Notes under the pieces: generated by a model
The model's database searches: none
The model's input: only the letters and a program-made list of their open reading frames with translations
Told to the model about the DNA's origin: nothing
Part shown: piece by piece, positions 33,181 to 41,375 of the stretch
Position numbering within the stretch: position 1 is the first letter of the stretch
Layout: the number at the start of each line of letters is the position of its first letter
NCBI RefSeq assembly: GCF_001443605.1
Contig: NZ_CP013118.1
Span: 566,225-630,224, forward strand
Reading direction: 5' to 3'
DNA: 64,000 nt
Source: Salinivirga cyanobacteriivorans
GTDB taxonomy: Bacteria; Bacteroidota; Bacteroidia; Bacteroidales; Salinivirgaceae
Made by a program: the position numbers and the translations under genes

Positions 33181-33555
33181 TTATACACTAACTTCATTCA
33201 ACTCAAATGGAATTTTTATCAGGGACGAATACATCTGCCCGTCTCCGAGCACTTCTTCATCATCATAGTTCCATTTAATATGAATATCCTTGCCATGCAT
33301 CAAATGCTCTTCCAGTTTCTTCATAATCAGAAGTATCATCCTGTTCGATGAAGAATTGAAATATTCGATGTACATATCCATAATAATTTTGTGGTCAATT
33401 TCAGGCAGATTGTTATCTATCCATTCAAAAATGGGTTGATAAAATTCAACTGGGTCTTCAGGAAAAGACCGGCCTTTTATTTCATACTTCTGGCTTTCAG
33501 GATCTAAAAGTACCTGTGGTGTTGTTTCCGTACCTTCCCAAAAGAGCTTATCCAT
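33181..33555 (-). CDS. SiaC-like regulatory phosphoprotein (DUF1987)
   Basis: The 124-residue protein matches DUF1987/SiaC: 'TPQVLLDPESQKYEIKGRSFPEDP', the WIDNN motif near 46-50 and the phosphosite region YFNSSSNRMILLIMKKLE at about 66-83. In Pseudomonas SiaC is phosphorylated by SiaB and, when unphosphorylated, activates the diguanylate cyclase SiaD. Here no SiaA, SiaB or SiaD gene is nearby. In the phosphosite region the residue is Ser rather than the Thr of SiaC, which is a conservative change. The neighbour is DUF5714 (gap five bases). Confidence 0.8.
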   Translation of the reverse strand: MDKLFWEGTETTPQVLLDPESQKYEIKGRSFPEDPVEFYQPIFEWIDNNLPEIDHKIIMDMYIEYFNSSSNRMILLIMKKLEEHLMHGKDIHIKWNYDDEEVLGDGQMYSSLIKIPFELNEVSV

Positions 33556-33799
33556 GGCGCTAAAATTTTAGTAAAGATAAAAAAAAAGTTATGCAATTCT
33601 ACTACATATTGCTGATTTATCAAACAAATAAGCCTGATTATTAAGTTTTAATAACATTTAAAACATTTTACTAAAAAATTGGTTTTTTCTAAACTATGAA
33701 AAACACAAATGCTTTTCATAGCAAGTTTTAAATAAACAAAACAACCGTTTTTTTGTCTAGGTTAAAGGGAATTTAAAATGTAATAAACATTCAATCAAT

Positions 33800-35152
33800 A
33801 TGTCAACATTTGAAATAAAAATGCCCAAAATGGGTGAAAGTGTTCAGGAGGCAACGATTACAAAATGGTTTATCGAGAAAGGTCAATCTGTAGAAGAGGA
33901 TGAAGCCTTACTTGAAATAGCCACAGATAAAGTTGACTCAGAGGTACCAAGTCCTGTTGAGGGCAAAGTCATTGATATTAAGTACGAAACCGGTGATGTA
34001 GTTGCAGTCGGTGAAGTAATTGCAATTATAGACCTCACAGGGGAAGGAGAAGTTGTTGAAGACACTTCTGAAGCTAAAGGCGATGAAGAAAAAGATTCTT
34101 CAGAAGAGAAGGAGGCTCCTGAAAAAGAGCAGGAAGAAGAAAAAGAAGATAAAAAAGAGTCCTCGAAAGAATCACCAGATTTGAATCAAAAATCCAACAG
34201 ATTCTATTCTCCTCTAGTGCGTAATATAGCCCAGGAAGAAAATGTAACCTTTGAAGAACTTGAGCAAATTGAGGGTACAGGAAATGAAGGCAGAGTCCGC
34301 AAACAGGATATTCTTGCCTATATTGAAAACAGAGGCAGCTCAGCCAAACAAGGCGAAAAACAACCATCTGCTGCTTCTAAACAACCTACCGACAGCAAAC
34401 AGCCGGTTTCTGAAGGTGGTGGAGTAGCTCCTTCCGTAAGTGGACAAGATGAAATTATTGAGATGAACCGCATGCGTAAGGTCATTGCAGAACGAATGGT
34501 AAACAGTAAGCATACAGCTGCACACGTGACCAGCATGGTAGAGGTCGACGTAGAAAACCTTGTTCAATGGAGAAATCAAAAGAAAAAAGAATTCCAGGAT
34601 CACGAGGGAATAAAACTAACATTTATGCCTATGTTCATTGAGGCAGTTAGTAAAGCATTAAAGGATTACCCTTTGATTAATGTGGCAATCGACGGAGATA
34701 AAATCATCAAGAAAAAGGACCACAACATTGGTATTGCAGTTGCATTGCCGGGAAACAACCTGATAGTGCCTGTTATCAAAAAAGCAGACCACAAAAACAT
34801 AACAGGTCTTGCACATGAGCTTAATAATCTTGCACAAAAAGCTCGTGACAATAAGCTTACTATGGACGAAATTCAGGGAGGAACTTTCTCAATTTCAAAC
34901 TTCGGCAGTTTTGGTAATGTAATGGGCACACCTATAATAAACCAACCCGAATCTGCAATTCTGGCAGTAGGCACAATTGAGAAAAAGCCTGCAGTGGTAG
35001 AAACTGAGTACGGAGATATAATCGTTCCTCGTCACAAAATGTTTCTCTCGCTGACATATGACCATCGCGTTATTGACGGAGCCCTGGGCGGAGCCTATGT
35101 AAGAAGAGTAGCAGATTATTTAGAGCAATTCGATAAAAACAGAACATTATAA
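33800..35152 (+). CDS. 2-oxoacid dehydrogenase E2 (lipoyl acyltransferase)
   Basis: The 450-residue E2 has an N-terminal lipoyl domain with the lipoyl-lysine Lys44 in EIATDKVDSEVPSP, a Glu/Lys-rich linker (100-140), a peripheral-subunit-binding domain (about 157-195, YSPLVRNIAQEENVTFEELE), and a C-terminal acyltransferase core with TYDHRVIDGALGG near residue 418-430. It accepts acyl groups from E1 and passes them to CoA. It is followed after 13 bases by an E1 fusion gene, so the pair forms most of a pyruvate or branched-chain dehydrogenase complex. No E3 gene is next to it. Confidence 0.93.
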   Translation: MSTFEIKMPKMGESVQEATITKWFIEKGQSVEEDEALLEIATDKVDSEVPSPVEGKVIDIKYETGDVVAVGEVIAIIDLTGEGEVVEDTSEAKGDEEKDSSEEKEAPEKEQEEEKEDKKESSKESPDLNQKSNRFYSPLVRNIAQEENVTFEELEQIEGTGNEGRVRKQDILAYIENRGSSAKQGEKQPSAASKQPTDSKQPVSEGGGVAPSVSGQDEIIEMNRMRKVIAERMVNSKHTAAHVTSMVEVDVENLVQWRNQKKKEFQDHEGIKLTFMPMFIEAVSKALKDYPLINVAIDGDKIIKKKDHNIGIAVALPGNNLIVPVIKKADHKNITGLAHELNNLAQKARDNKLTMDEIQGGTFSISNFGSFGNVMGTPIINQPESAILAVGTIEKKPAVVETEYGDIIVPRHKMFLSLTYDHRVIDGALGGAYVRRVADYLEQFDKNRTL

Positions 35153-35165
35153 AATTCCTAATAAG

Positions 35166-37208
35166 ATGGCTAAAACTAAAAAATATAGTATTAAAACTAC
35201 CGATAAAAAAACACTTGAAAAATGGTATCGCCTACTAACAGTCGGGCGTGCCATAGATGAAAAAGCACCCAATTACCTGAAACAGGCAATAGGATGGTCA
35301 TACCACGCCCCCTATGCAGGCCACGATGGAATTCAGCTTGCCATTGGTCAGGTGTTTGAAAAAGGGAAAGACCACCTTTTCCCTTATTACAGAGATATGA
35401 TGACAGCCTTTTCGGCCGGTCTCACAGCAGAAGAACTAATCCTCAACGGGATATCAAAAGACACTGATCCGGCATCAGGCGGAAGACACATGTCTAATCA
35501 CTTTGCCAAACCAGAATGGAACATACACAATGTATCATCATGTACAGGTAACCATACCCAGCAAGCCGCCGGAGTAGGTCGTGCCATGAAGTATTACAAT
35601 GGTGAAGGGGTAATTATAAGCTCCCAGGGAGAATCATCTGTTTCTGAAGGTTATGTTTACGAAGCAATTAATGGGGCCTCACGGGAAGAAGTACCTGTAA
35701 TTTTTGTTTTCCAGGATAATGGATACGGAATTGCTGTTCCGAAGGAGGACCAAACAGCAAACCGTAAGGTAGCTGACAATTTCAGAGGCTTTAAAAACCT
35801 GAAAATCATCCATTGCAATGGTAAGGATGTGTTCGACTCAATGAACGCAATGAGGGAAGCCAAAGAGTGGGCGCTTGAAAACCAGCAACCAGTAATAGTA
35901 CATGCCAACTGTGTACGCATTCACTCCCACTCAAACAGCGACCGTCATGAACTTTATCGCGATGAGAATGAGCGTAATTACGTGAAAGAATACGATCCAA
36001 TAGCTAAATATCGAAGAATGCTATTGCGCTATGAGCGTTTTACGGAAAAAGACCTTGAAAAAATAGAGGAAGAGGCCAAAAAAATAGTAAAAGATGCCCA
36101 TAAAAAAGCACTCAAAGCGCCGGATCCAAAACCAGATTCGATATTTGATTACGTGAGCCCGGAACCATATAAAGCTTCAAAATACCCCGATGGAACACAT
36201 AATGATTCAGGAAACAAAAGGAAACTGATTGAAGCACTTAATGAGACGCTCAAAGCTGAATTTAAAGCCAATCCCGATACATTCCTATACGGCCAGGATG
36301 TGGCACACAAGGACAAAGGAGGTATTTTTAATGTATCGAAAGGCTTGCAGCAAGAATTTGGTAAAGAACGGGTTTTTAATGGCCCCATCGCTGAAGATTA
36401 CATTACAGGTACAGCTAATGGAATGAGTCGGTTTGACGAAAAAATCAGGGTCGTGATTGAAGGAGCTGAATTTGCAGACTATTTCTGGCCTGCCATGGAA
36501 CAATTGGTAGACTCAACACATGATTACTGGCGTTCAAACGGAAAATTCGTACCAAATGTAACCATCAGGCTTGCCTCTGGCGGATATATCGGAGGTGGTC
36601 TTTACCACAGTCAAAACATTGAGGGTGCACTTTCAACATTGCCAGGGTTAAGAATTGTTTATCCATCGTTTGCCGATGATGCCGCCGGGCTATTGCGCAC
36701 TTCAATGCGTAGCCGGGGAATGACCATGTTTATGGAACCCAAAGCTCTTTACAACGACCCAAAGGCAGCCACGCCAATACCAGATGACTTTGAGGTGCCG
36801 TTTGGCAAGGCCAGAATACGAAGAGAAGGAGAAGATGTAACGATTGTAACCTATGGTAATACAACCCATATGTCGCTCGATGCTGCTGAAAAATTGCAGG
36901 ATGAGCTTGATATGTCAGTCGAGGTTATTGATATCAGATCACTAATACCATTAGATACAGATACCATAATCGAATCGGTTAAAAAGACCAATAAAGTACT
37001 TGTGGTACATGAAGACAAAGTATTTAGTGGATTTGGTGCTGAAATAGCTGCTCAAATATCAGATGCAGCCTTTGAATACCTCGACGGCCCTGTAATGCGT
37101 GTAGGCTCAACATTTACACCAGTTGGGTTTAACCGCATATTAGAAAAAGCAATTTTACCAGATACTGACAAAATATATGCATCGCTTAAAAAATTAGCTG
37201 AATACTAA
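35166..37208 (+). CDS. 2-oxoacid dehydrogenase E1, alpha-beta fusion
   Basis: The 680-residue protein combines E1 alpha (1-350) and beta (355-680). The beta half begins at 'NKRKLIEALNETLKAEFKAN' and keeps GQDVAHKDKGG. In the ThDP-magnesium region the usual GDG reads QGESSVSEG (about 153-162), so the metal-ligand position has Glu or shifted Ser rather than Asp. DNGYGIAVP follows. It belongs with the E2 gene 13 bases upstream. A second E1 fusion (25065-27491) lies 8 kb away and is longer. The likely substrate is a branched-chain 2-oxoacid or pyruvate, undecided. Confidence 0.92.
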   Translation: MAKTKKYSIKTTDKKTLEKWYRLLTVGRAIDEKAPNYLKQAIGWSYHAPYAGHDGIQLAIGQVFEKGKDHLFPYYRDMMTAFSAGLTAEELILNGISKDTDPASGGRHMSNHFAKPEWNIHNVSSCTGNHTQQAAGVGRAMKYYNGEGVIISSQGESSVSEGYVYEAINGASREEVPVIFVFQDNGYGIAVPKEDQTANRKVADNFRGFKNLKIIHCNGKDVFDSMNAMREAKEWALENQQPVIVHANCVRIHSHSNSDRHELYRDENERNYVKEYDPIAKYRRMLLRYERFTEKDLEKIEEEAKKIVKDAHKKALKAPDPKPDSIFDYVSPEPYKASKYPDGTHNDSGNKRKLIEALNETLKAEFKANPDTFLYGQDVAHKDKGGIFNVSKGLQQEFGKERVFNGPIAEDYITGTANGMSRFDEKIRVVIEGAEFADYFWPAMEQLVDSTHDYWRSNGKFVPNVTIRLASGGYIGGGLYHSQNIEGALSTLPGLRIVYPSFADDAAGLLRTSMRSRGMTMFMEPKALYNDPKAATPIPDDFEVPFGKARIRREGEDVTIVTYGNTTHMSLDAAEKLQDELDMSVEVIDIRSLIPLDTDTIIESVKKTNKVLVVHEDKVFSGFGAEIAAQISDAAFEYLDGPVMRVGSTFTPVGFNRILEKAILPDTDKIYASLKKLAEY

Positions 37209-37219
37209 AAAATTCAAAC

Positions 37220-37726
37220 ATGAAAAAGACAGGATTATTCTATAGTTTCAATACACACAAAACTGCCCAGGTAGCTCAAAAAATCAAAGAACTTTGGGAA
37301 GGAGATATTGATGAAATTAATGTCGAAAAAGCTTCAGATGACCAATTAATGGCTTACGACAACTATATAATGGGTGTCCCCACCTGGTTTGACGGAGAAT
37401 TACCCAATTATTGGGATGAATTGGTTCCTGCGCTTGAAGACATGAATTTCAAGGGAAAAACCTTTGCCATATTTGGCAATGGAGACCAAAAAGGATACCC
37501 GGAGAATTTTGGAGATGGTGTAGGAATTATGGCTGAAATAGTTGAAAAACAAGGCGGCAAAGTTATCGGCTACACAGAAGCCGACGATTATGAATTTGAA
37601 AGCTCAAGAGCTTTGCGCGATGGCAAATTTGTAGGGCTTCTGCTTGATTTCGAAAACCAGGCCCGAAAAAATAACAGCCGAATAAAAAACTGGGTTAAAC
37701 AAATTGCCAATCAAATGGTTTCATAA
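37220..37726 (+). CDS. fld: flavodoxin
   Basis: The 168-residue protein has the flavodoxin fold and length of the long-chain type. The FMN phosphate loop is in YSFNTHKTAQVAQKI (residues 8-22), a variant of the T-x-T-x-x-T pattern. The segments 'GVPTWFDGELPNYWDEL' and FGNGDQKGYPENFGDG supply the isoalloxazine contacts. Flavodoxin carries one electron at low potential and may replace ferredoxin under iron limitation. It lies 11 bases after the E1 gene and 25 bases before a dihydroorotate-dehydrogenase-like gene, so it could serve that enzyme or a pyruvate oxidoreductase. Confidence 0.92.
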   Translation: MKKTGLFYSFNTHKTAQVAQKIKELWEGDIDEINVEKASDDQLMAYDNYIMGVPTWFDGELPNYWDELVPALEDMNFKGKTFAIFGNGDQKGYPENFGDGVGIMAEIVEKQGGKVIGYTEADDYEFESSRALRDGKFVGLLLDFENQARKNNSRIKNWVKQIANQMVS

Positions 37727-37751
37727 ATAAAACAACTAAAAAGTTACTGTT

Positions 37752-38765
37752 ATGCCAAAACTCAAAACTAATTACATGGGACTGGATCTGAAAAACCCTT
37801 TAATTGTAGGAGCCAGCAATCTAACCACAAAACCAGCAAATGCGAAAAAGCTAGAAGAAGCAGGAGCTGCTGCTATTGTATATAAATCACTTTTTGAAGA
37901 AGAATTGGAACTCGATGCGCTTAAACTCTCTCAAGAGTTAGATGAGTATGATGAGCGGCATGCTGAAATGATTAACCTCTTTCCAAGTATTGACCATGCC
38001 GGCCCCGATGAATATCTATATGAATTGCAAGAAGTGGTTGATGCAGTAAGTATACCTGTTATAGCAAGCGTAAATGCGGTAAAGAAAACCATGTGGGTGG
38101 AATATGCTAAAAAAATAGCACAAACAGGAGTAGCAGCCCTGGAGTTGAACTTTTACTATGTTCCCTCAGAGATGGATCGTGTAGCATCTGCAATTGAAGA
38201 TGAACAGATTGAGATACTGGAACAACTCAAAAAAGAGATCGATATCCCTGTTTCTGTTAAAATCAGTCCTTACTATACAAATACACTAAACTTCATTAAA
38301 AAACTTGATGGAGCTGGAGCAGATGGAATTATAATGTTTAACCGCCTTTTCCAACCCGAGATTAACATAGAAACAGAGCAAAACGAGTATCCAGATAATT
38401 TTAGCCAAAGCGACGACAAGAAACTTTCATTGCGTTTTGCTGCCCTGGCCTATGATAATATTGATGCACAAATTATAGCCAGCAATGGGATTCATTCCGG
38501 AGAAGACTTAATTAAAGTTCTTCTAGCAGGTTCAGATGCCGTTCAGGTAGTATCAACTCTGTATAAAAATGGGTTCGGTGCAATTGCAAAAATGCTGGAC
38601 GAATTAACAGCCTGGATGGATAAAAAAGGATACAAATCTATTGAGGATTTCAAAGGTAAAATGTCCAAAAAGAACATTAAAGACCCTTATGCATATCGCA
38701 GGGCTCAGTATATAGACATTCTGTTAAATTCTGAAGAAATTTTCAAATTCAATCCGCAACATTAA
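37752..38765 (+). CDS. dihydroorotate-dehydrogenase-like flavoprotein
   Basis: The 337-residue protein has the class 1 DHODH barrel (NPLIVGASNLT, IVYKSLFEEE, 'VSVKISPYYTNTLNFIKKL', 'IIASNGIHSGEDLIKVLLAGSDAVQV') with phosphate and flavin contacts. The usual catalytic region LNxSCPN is replaced by LELNFYYVPSE, so it lacks the canonical substrate motif and probably does not oxidise dihydroorotate. Related genes sit near pyruvate:ferredoxin oxidoreductases in Bacteroidales. The neighbour is flavodoxin, so it may exchange electrons with flavodoxin. It ends at a strong terminator. Confidence 0.82.
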   Translation: MPKLKTNYMGLDLKNPLIVGASNLTTKPANAKKLEEAGAAAIVYKSLFEEELELDALKLSQELDEYDERHAEMINLFPSIDHAGPDEYLYELQEVVDAVSIPVIASVNAVKKTMWVEYAKKIAQTGVAALELNFYYVPSEMDRVASAIEDEQIEILEQLKKEIDIPVSVKISPYYTNTLNFIKKLDGAGADGIIMFNRLFQPEINIETEQNEYPDNFSQSDDKKLSLRFAALAYDNIDAQIIASNGIHSGEDLIKVLLAGSDAVQVVSTLYKNGFGAIAKMLDELTAWMDKKGYKSIEDFKGKMSKKNIKDPYAYRRAQYIDILLNSEEIFKFNPQH

Positions 38766-38786
38766 TAGTAATTCATTTCATGATAA

Positions 38787-38820
38787 AACGACTGGTTATT
38801 TCAATCAGTCGTTTTTTTTT
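38787..38820 (+). terminator. terminator of the E2-E1-fld-DHODH-like run
   Basis: AACGACTG (38787-38794) pairs with CAGTCGTT (38806-38813), followed by a run of T. Confidence 0.88.
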
Positions 38821-38821
38821 T

Positions 38822-38857
38822 TACAAAAAAAAAAGAGGCAGTAAACTACCTCTTTTT
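38822..38857 (-). terminator. terminator of infC-rpmI-rplT
   Basis: Read on the minus strand, AAAGAGGTAG (38855 downwards) pairs through CTGCCTCTTT (ending at 38832) with a T-run after it (38825-38834 region, A on plus strand). It lies 22 bases after the rplT stop codon. Confidence 0.85.
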
Positions 38858-38878
38858 AAATTAACCAATGTGGTTATT

Positions 38879-39226
38879 TTATTTTTTAACCGTTTTTACA
38901 ATAGCTTCAAAAGCTTGCGGATGATTCATTGCAAGGTCGGCTAATGTTTTACGGTTTATCTGGATATCGTGCTTGTGAATTTTACCCATGAATTCTGAGT
39001 AAGACATTCCATAATTTCTAACTGCTGCATTGATACGTTGAATCCACAATGCACGGAAATTACGTTTTTTAGTTCTGCGGTCGCGGTACTGGTAACTTAA
39101 TGCTTTTTCGTGCGCATTTTTAGCTACGGTCCACACATTTTTTCTTGCACCAAAGTAACCTTTGGTTTGTTTTAATACTTTTTTTCTTCTTGCTCTTGAT
39201 GCAACAGAATTTACTGATCTTGGCAT
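38879..39226 (-). CDS. rplT: 50S ribosomal protein L20
   Basis: The 115-residue protein shows the L20 start [30 protein letters not shown] (in pieces) and is highly basic, with '[22 protein letters not shown]' typical of the rRNA-binding helix. It binds 23S rRNA early in large-subunit assembly. It is last in infC-rpmI-rplT. In E. coli L20 represses its own operon; no leader structure was identified here. Confidence 0.97.
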   Translation of the reverse strand: MPRSVNSVASRARRKKVLKQTKGYFGARKNVWTVAKNAHEKALSYQYRDRRTKKRNFRALWIQRINAAVRNYGMSYSEFMGKIHKHDIQINRKTLADLAMNHPQAFEAIVKTVKK

Positions 39227-39297
39227 AACATCAAATTTTACGAATTAACAGCGTTCTTTTTCAGAATCTTTAAGGCTGCGTCATTCAAGGTTAATAA

Positions 39298-39495
39298 TTA
39301 CTTGAGCGCTAAACACTCTTTTACATTTTTCAAATTACTCTTGTCTACTATGGTATAGTAACCAAGATTACGCTTACGTTTCTTCTCCTTTTTTGTCAGG
39401 ATGTGACTTTTGTAAGCATGCTTTCTCTTAATTTTACCAGTCGCTGTAATCGCAAAGCGTTTTTTAGCGCTGGATTTAGTTTTCATCTTAGGCAT
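39298..39495 (-). CDS. rpmI: 50S ribosomal protein L35
   Basis: The 65-residue protein starts [20 protein letters not shown], the L35 signature, and ends with [10 protein letters not shown]. It is basic and sits between infC and rplT, in the classic order. Spacing is 39 bases after infC and 71 bases before rplT. Confidence 0.96.
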   Translation of the reverse strand: MPKMKTKSSAKKRFAITATGKIKRKHAYKSHILTKKEKKRKRNLGYYTIVDKSNLKNVKECLALK

Positions 39496-39534
39496 CCTTC
39501 TACAATTTATATTCTACTTCAAAATAGCTTTCAA

Positions 39535-40086
39535 TTACTTTTTGGGTGCAATAAACATTGTCATACGCTTGCCTTCCAATTTCGGAAGTTTTTCAACCTT
39601 GCCGTATTCTTCCAAATCCTGGGCCAGACGCAACAACAAAATTTCACCTTTGTCTTTAAACAAAATGGTACGTCCTTTAAAAAACACGTATGCTTTCAGT
39701 TTAGCACCATCCTGAAGAAATTTCATGGCATGATTCTTTTTAAAATTGTAATCATGCTCATCTGTATTGGGACCAAACCTGATCTCTTTGATTACAACTT
39801 TGGTAGATTTGGCTTTCATCTCCTTTTGTTTCTTTTTCTGCTCATAAAGAAACTTATTGTAATCCACAATTTTACATACAGGTGGATCTGCTTTTGGCGA
39901 TATTTCAACCAAATCCAACATTTTCTCTTCCGACATCTTAATTGCTTCATTTAAAGAATAAATGCCGGGGTTGTCTACATTATCACCCACAACTCTTACC
40001 TGTTGGGCTCTAATCCCTTCGTTAATTCTGAAACGTGGCTCGTCATTTCTATGACTGGGCCTCTTTTTTCTTCTTTTTTGCGCGAT
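39535..40086 (-). CDS. infC: translation initiation factor IF-3, AUC start
   Basis: The family start lies upstream of every ATG and GTG in frame: the reading frame goes up through [17 protein letters not shown], which is the conserved IF-3 N-terminal linker, to a basic head, and ends at ATC (40084-40086), which sits 8 bases after a strong AAGGAGG (40095-40101). This gives 183 residues, the normal length. IF-3 of E. coli starts at AUU, and IF-3 itself discriminates against such codons, which gives autoregulation. The AUC start here fits that rule. The usual N- and C-domains are complete ([16 protein letters not shown], '[16 protein letters not shown]'). The AUC choice is inference from SD position and homology, but no ATG is possible in frame. 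Confidence 0.9.
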   Translation of the reverse strand: MAQKRRKKRPSHRNDEPRFRINEGIRAQQVRVVGDNVDNPGIYSLNEAIKMSEEKMLDLVEISPKADPPVCKIVDYNKFLYEQKKKQKEMKAKSTKVVIKEIRFGPNTDEHDYNFKKNHAMKFLQDGAKLKAYVFFKGRTILFKDKGEILLLRLAQDLEEYGKVEKLPKLEGKRMTMFIAPKK

Positions 40087-40094
40087 TGTTAAAT

Positions 40095-40101
40095 CCTCCT
40101 T
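40095..40101 (-). promoter_or_regulatory. strong Shine-Dalgarno site of infC
   Basis: AAGGAGG on the minus strand, 8 bases before the ATC start. Strong SD sites are rare in this phylum, where the 16S anti-SD is usually hidden, so this site is noteworthy and helps decide the start. Confidence 0.8.
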
Positions 40102-40253
40102 CTTTAGTTCAACTTAATTTCAAAAACCTGTGTTTACAGGGTTCGCAAAATAGTGCTGCAAATATCTTAATAAATTTTAACTATACGAAAAATTTTCACT
40201 ACAAAAATGCGTGTTTCTGTTGAAAAAAAATACTTTAGCTTAAAATTTTTTAA

Positions 40254-40748
40254 ATGTACATTGGTTTAATTTCCGATACTCATGGTTTTTTACATCCTGC
40301 AGCTCAAAAACACCTTAAAGATGTAGATGAAATATGGCATGCCGGTGATATTGGATCGCTACAGGTGCTTCAAAAACTGGAAGAATCAGCACCTGTACGT
40401 GCTGTTTTTGGAAATATTGATGATGCCGGTTTAAGACGACAACTCCCTGAAATACTTAACTTTAAAATTGGCAATTACAAAATTTTAATGACCCATATAG
40501 GCGGGTACCCGGGCAAATATGCTCCAGGCATAAGGCAAATACTCTACGAGCGTAAACCTGATTTATTTATAAGTGGGCATTCGCATATTCTCAAGGTCAA
40601 ACCCGATCAAAAATTTAATCTTTTACATATTAATCCGGGGGCAGCAGGACTTCAGGGGTTTCATCAGGTTTGTACACTTGTGCGCTTTCGCATTACAAAC
40701 ACGATAGAGGACCTTGAAGTGGTTGAATTTCCTAAAAAAAGGAGCTGA
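40254..40748 (+). CDS. YfcE/MJ0936-family metallophosphoesterase
   Basis: The 164-residue enzyme has the phosphoesterase metal motifs: DTHG (DxH, residues 8-11), GDIG (about 32), GNIDD (about 54-58), and GHSH near residue 103-106. These place two metals that hydrolyse phosphodiester bonds in small substrates such as bis-p-nitrophenyl phosphate in the family prototype. The physiological substrate is not known. Its stop codon lies within the stem of a terminator at 40737-40768. Confidence 0.9.
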   Translation: MYIGLISDTHGFLHPAAQKHLKDVDEIWHAGDIGSLQVLQKLEESAPVRAVFGNIDDAGLRRQLPEILNFKIGNYKILMTHIGGYPGKYAPGIRQILYERKPDLFISGHSHILKVKPDQKFNLLHINPGAAGLQGFHQVCTLVRFRITNTIEDLEVVEFPKKRS

Positions 40749-40768
40749 TGGTGTCATCAACTCCTTTA
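40737..40768. terminator. bidirectional terminator between phosphodiesterase and hsp20
   Basis: AAAGGAG (40738-40744) pairs with CTCCTTT (40761-40767), and TGATG (40746-40750) with CATCA (40755-40759), with one C/A mismatch. The stop codon of the phosphodiesterase gene (40746-40748) lies inside the stem. A-run and T-run flank it, so it can end transcription from both sides. Confidence 0.8.
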
Positions 40769-40817
40769 GTGTTATGGTGATAGATCAATTTAATCTACAA
40801 CCTGCTATGAGTATCTT

Positions 40818-41243
40818 TTATTTCACATCAATTGCCCTTGGGCCTTTATCCATAGCTTCCTCTTTCTTGGGGAGTGTTATGTAAAGGATGCCGTTTTCCT
40901 GGCGGGCTTCAACTTTATCCTGATCAATTTCATCTGATAAATTAAATGCCCTTTTAAAAGAATCCTGAACAAACTCCTGTTTTAAATACTCAGGCCCTTC
41001 ATCGTTCTTTGTCTCTTGTTTTTCATAGCTAATGGCTAATACATCATCTTCCAACTGAATATTGATATCTGATTTGTCAATACCCGGAACATAAATTTGC
41101 ATTTCTAACCTATCCTTATAATCAGCAATATTAACATCTGGAAGCTTATTATAACCAAAAGCATTAGAAGCAACGGGGTTATTTAAAGCGTTACTAAATC
41201 CCTTATAACCGGGACGTCTGGTTGTGAAAACAGTAGGTATCAT
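40818..41243 (-). CDS. small heat-shock protein, Hsp20/alpha-crystallin
   Basis: The start at 41243 (MIPTVFTTRRPG) is preferred over the longer in-frame frame because it has AAAGGAG six bases before it and gives a standard 141-residue Hsp20. The alpha-crystallin domain (about 40-130) has 'DRLEMQIYVPGIDKSDINIQLEDDVLAISYEK' and the IxI-like tail ('LYITLPKKEEAMDKG'). It holds unfolding proteins in stress. A sigma-54 type promoter (41294-41307) lies 50 bases before it. Confidence 0.94.
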   Translation of the reverse strand: MIPTVFTTRRPGYKGFSNALNNPVASNAFGYNKLPDVNIADYKDRLEMQIYVPGIDKSDINIQLEDDVLAISYEKQETKNDEGPEYLKQEFVQDSFKRAFNLSDEIDQDKVEARQENGILYITLPKKEEAMDKGPRAIDVK

Positions 41244-41293
41244 AATTATCTCCTTTCTTAATAAATTATTTTTGTTTCTTTGTGTTTTTATTT

Positions 41294-41307
41294 GCAAGGT
41301 GTGTACC
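41294..41307 (-). promoter_or_regulatory. sigma-54 type (-24/-12) promoter of hsp20
   Basis: On the minus strand the sequence reads TTGGTACACACCTTGCAA. GG at 41307-41306 and GC at 41295-41294 are separated by exactly 10 bases, matching the RpoN pattern TTGGCACR-N4-TTGCA with one mismatch. Transcription would start about 12 bases after the GC, leaving a leader of roughly 40 bases. No TAnnTTTG housekeeping element is seen in this gap. Confidence 0.6.
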
Positions 41308-41375
41308 AAGCGGAAAAACAAGCCAATTTGACACATCCACCCTGTTATGCAATGCCAAATTGACAATACGAATAA

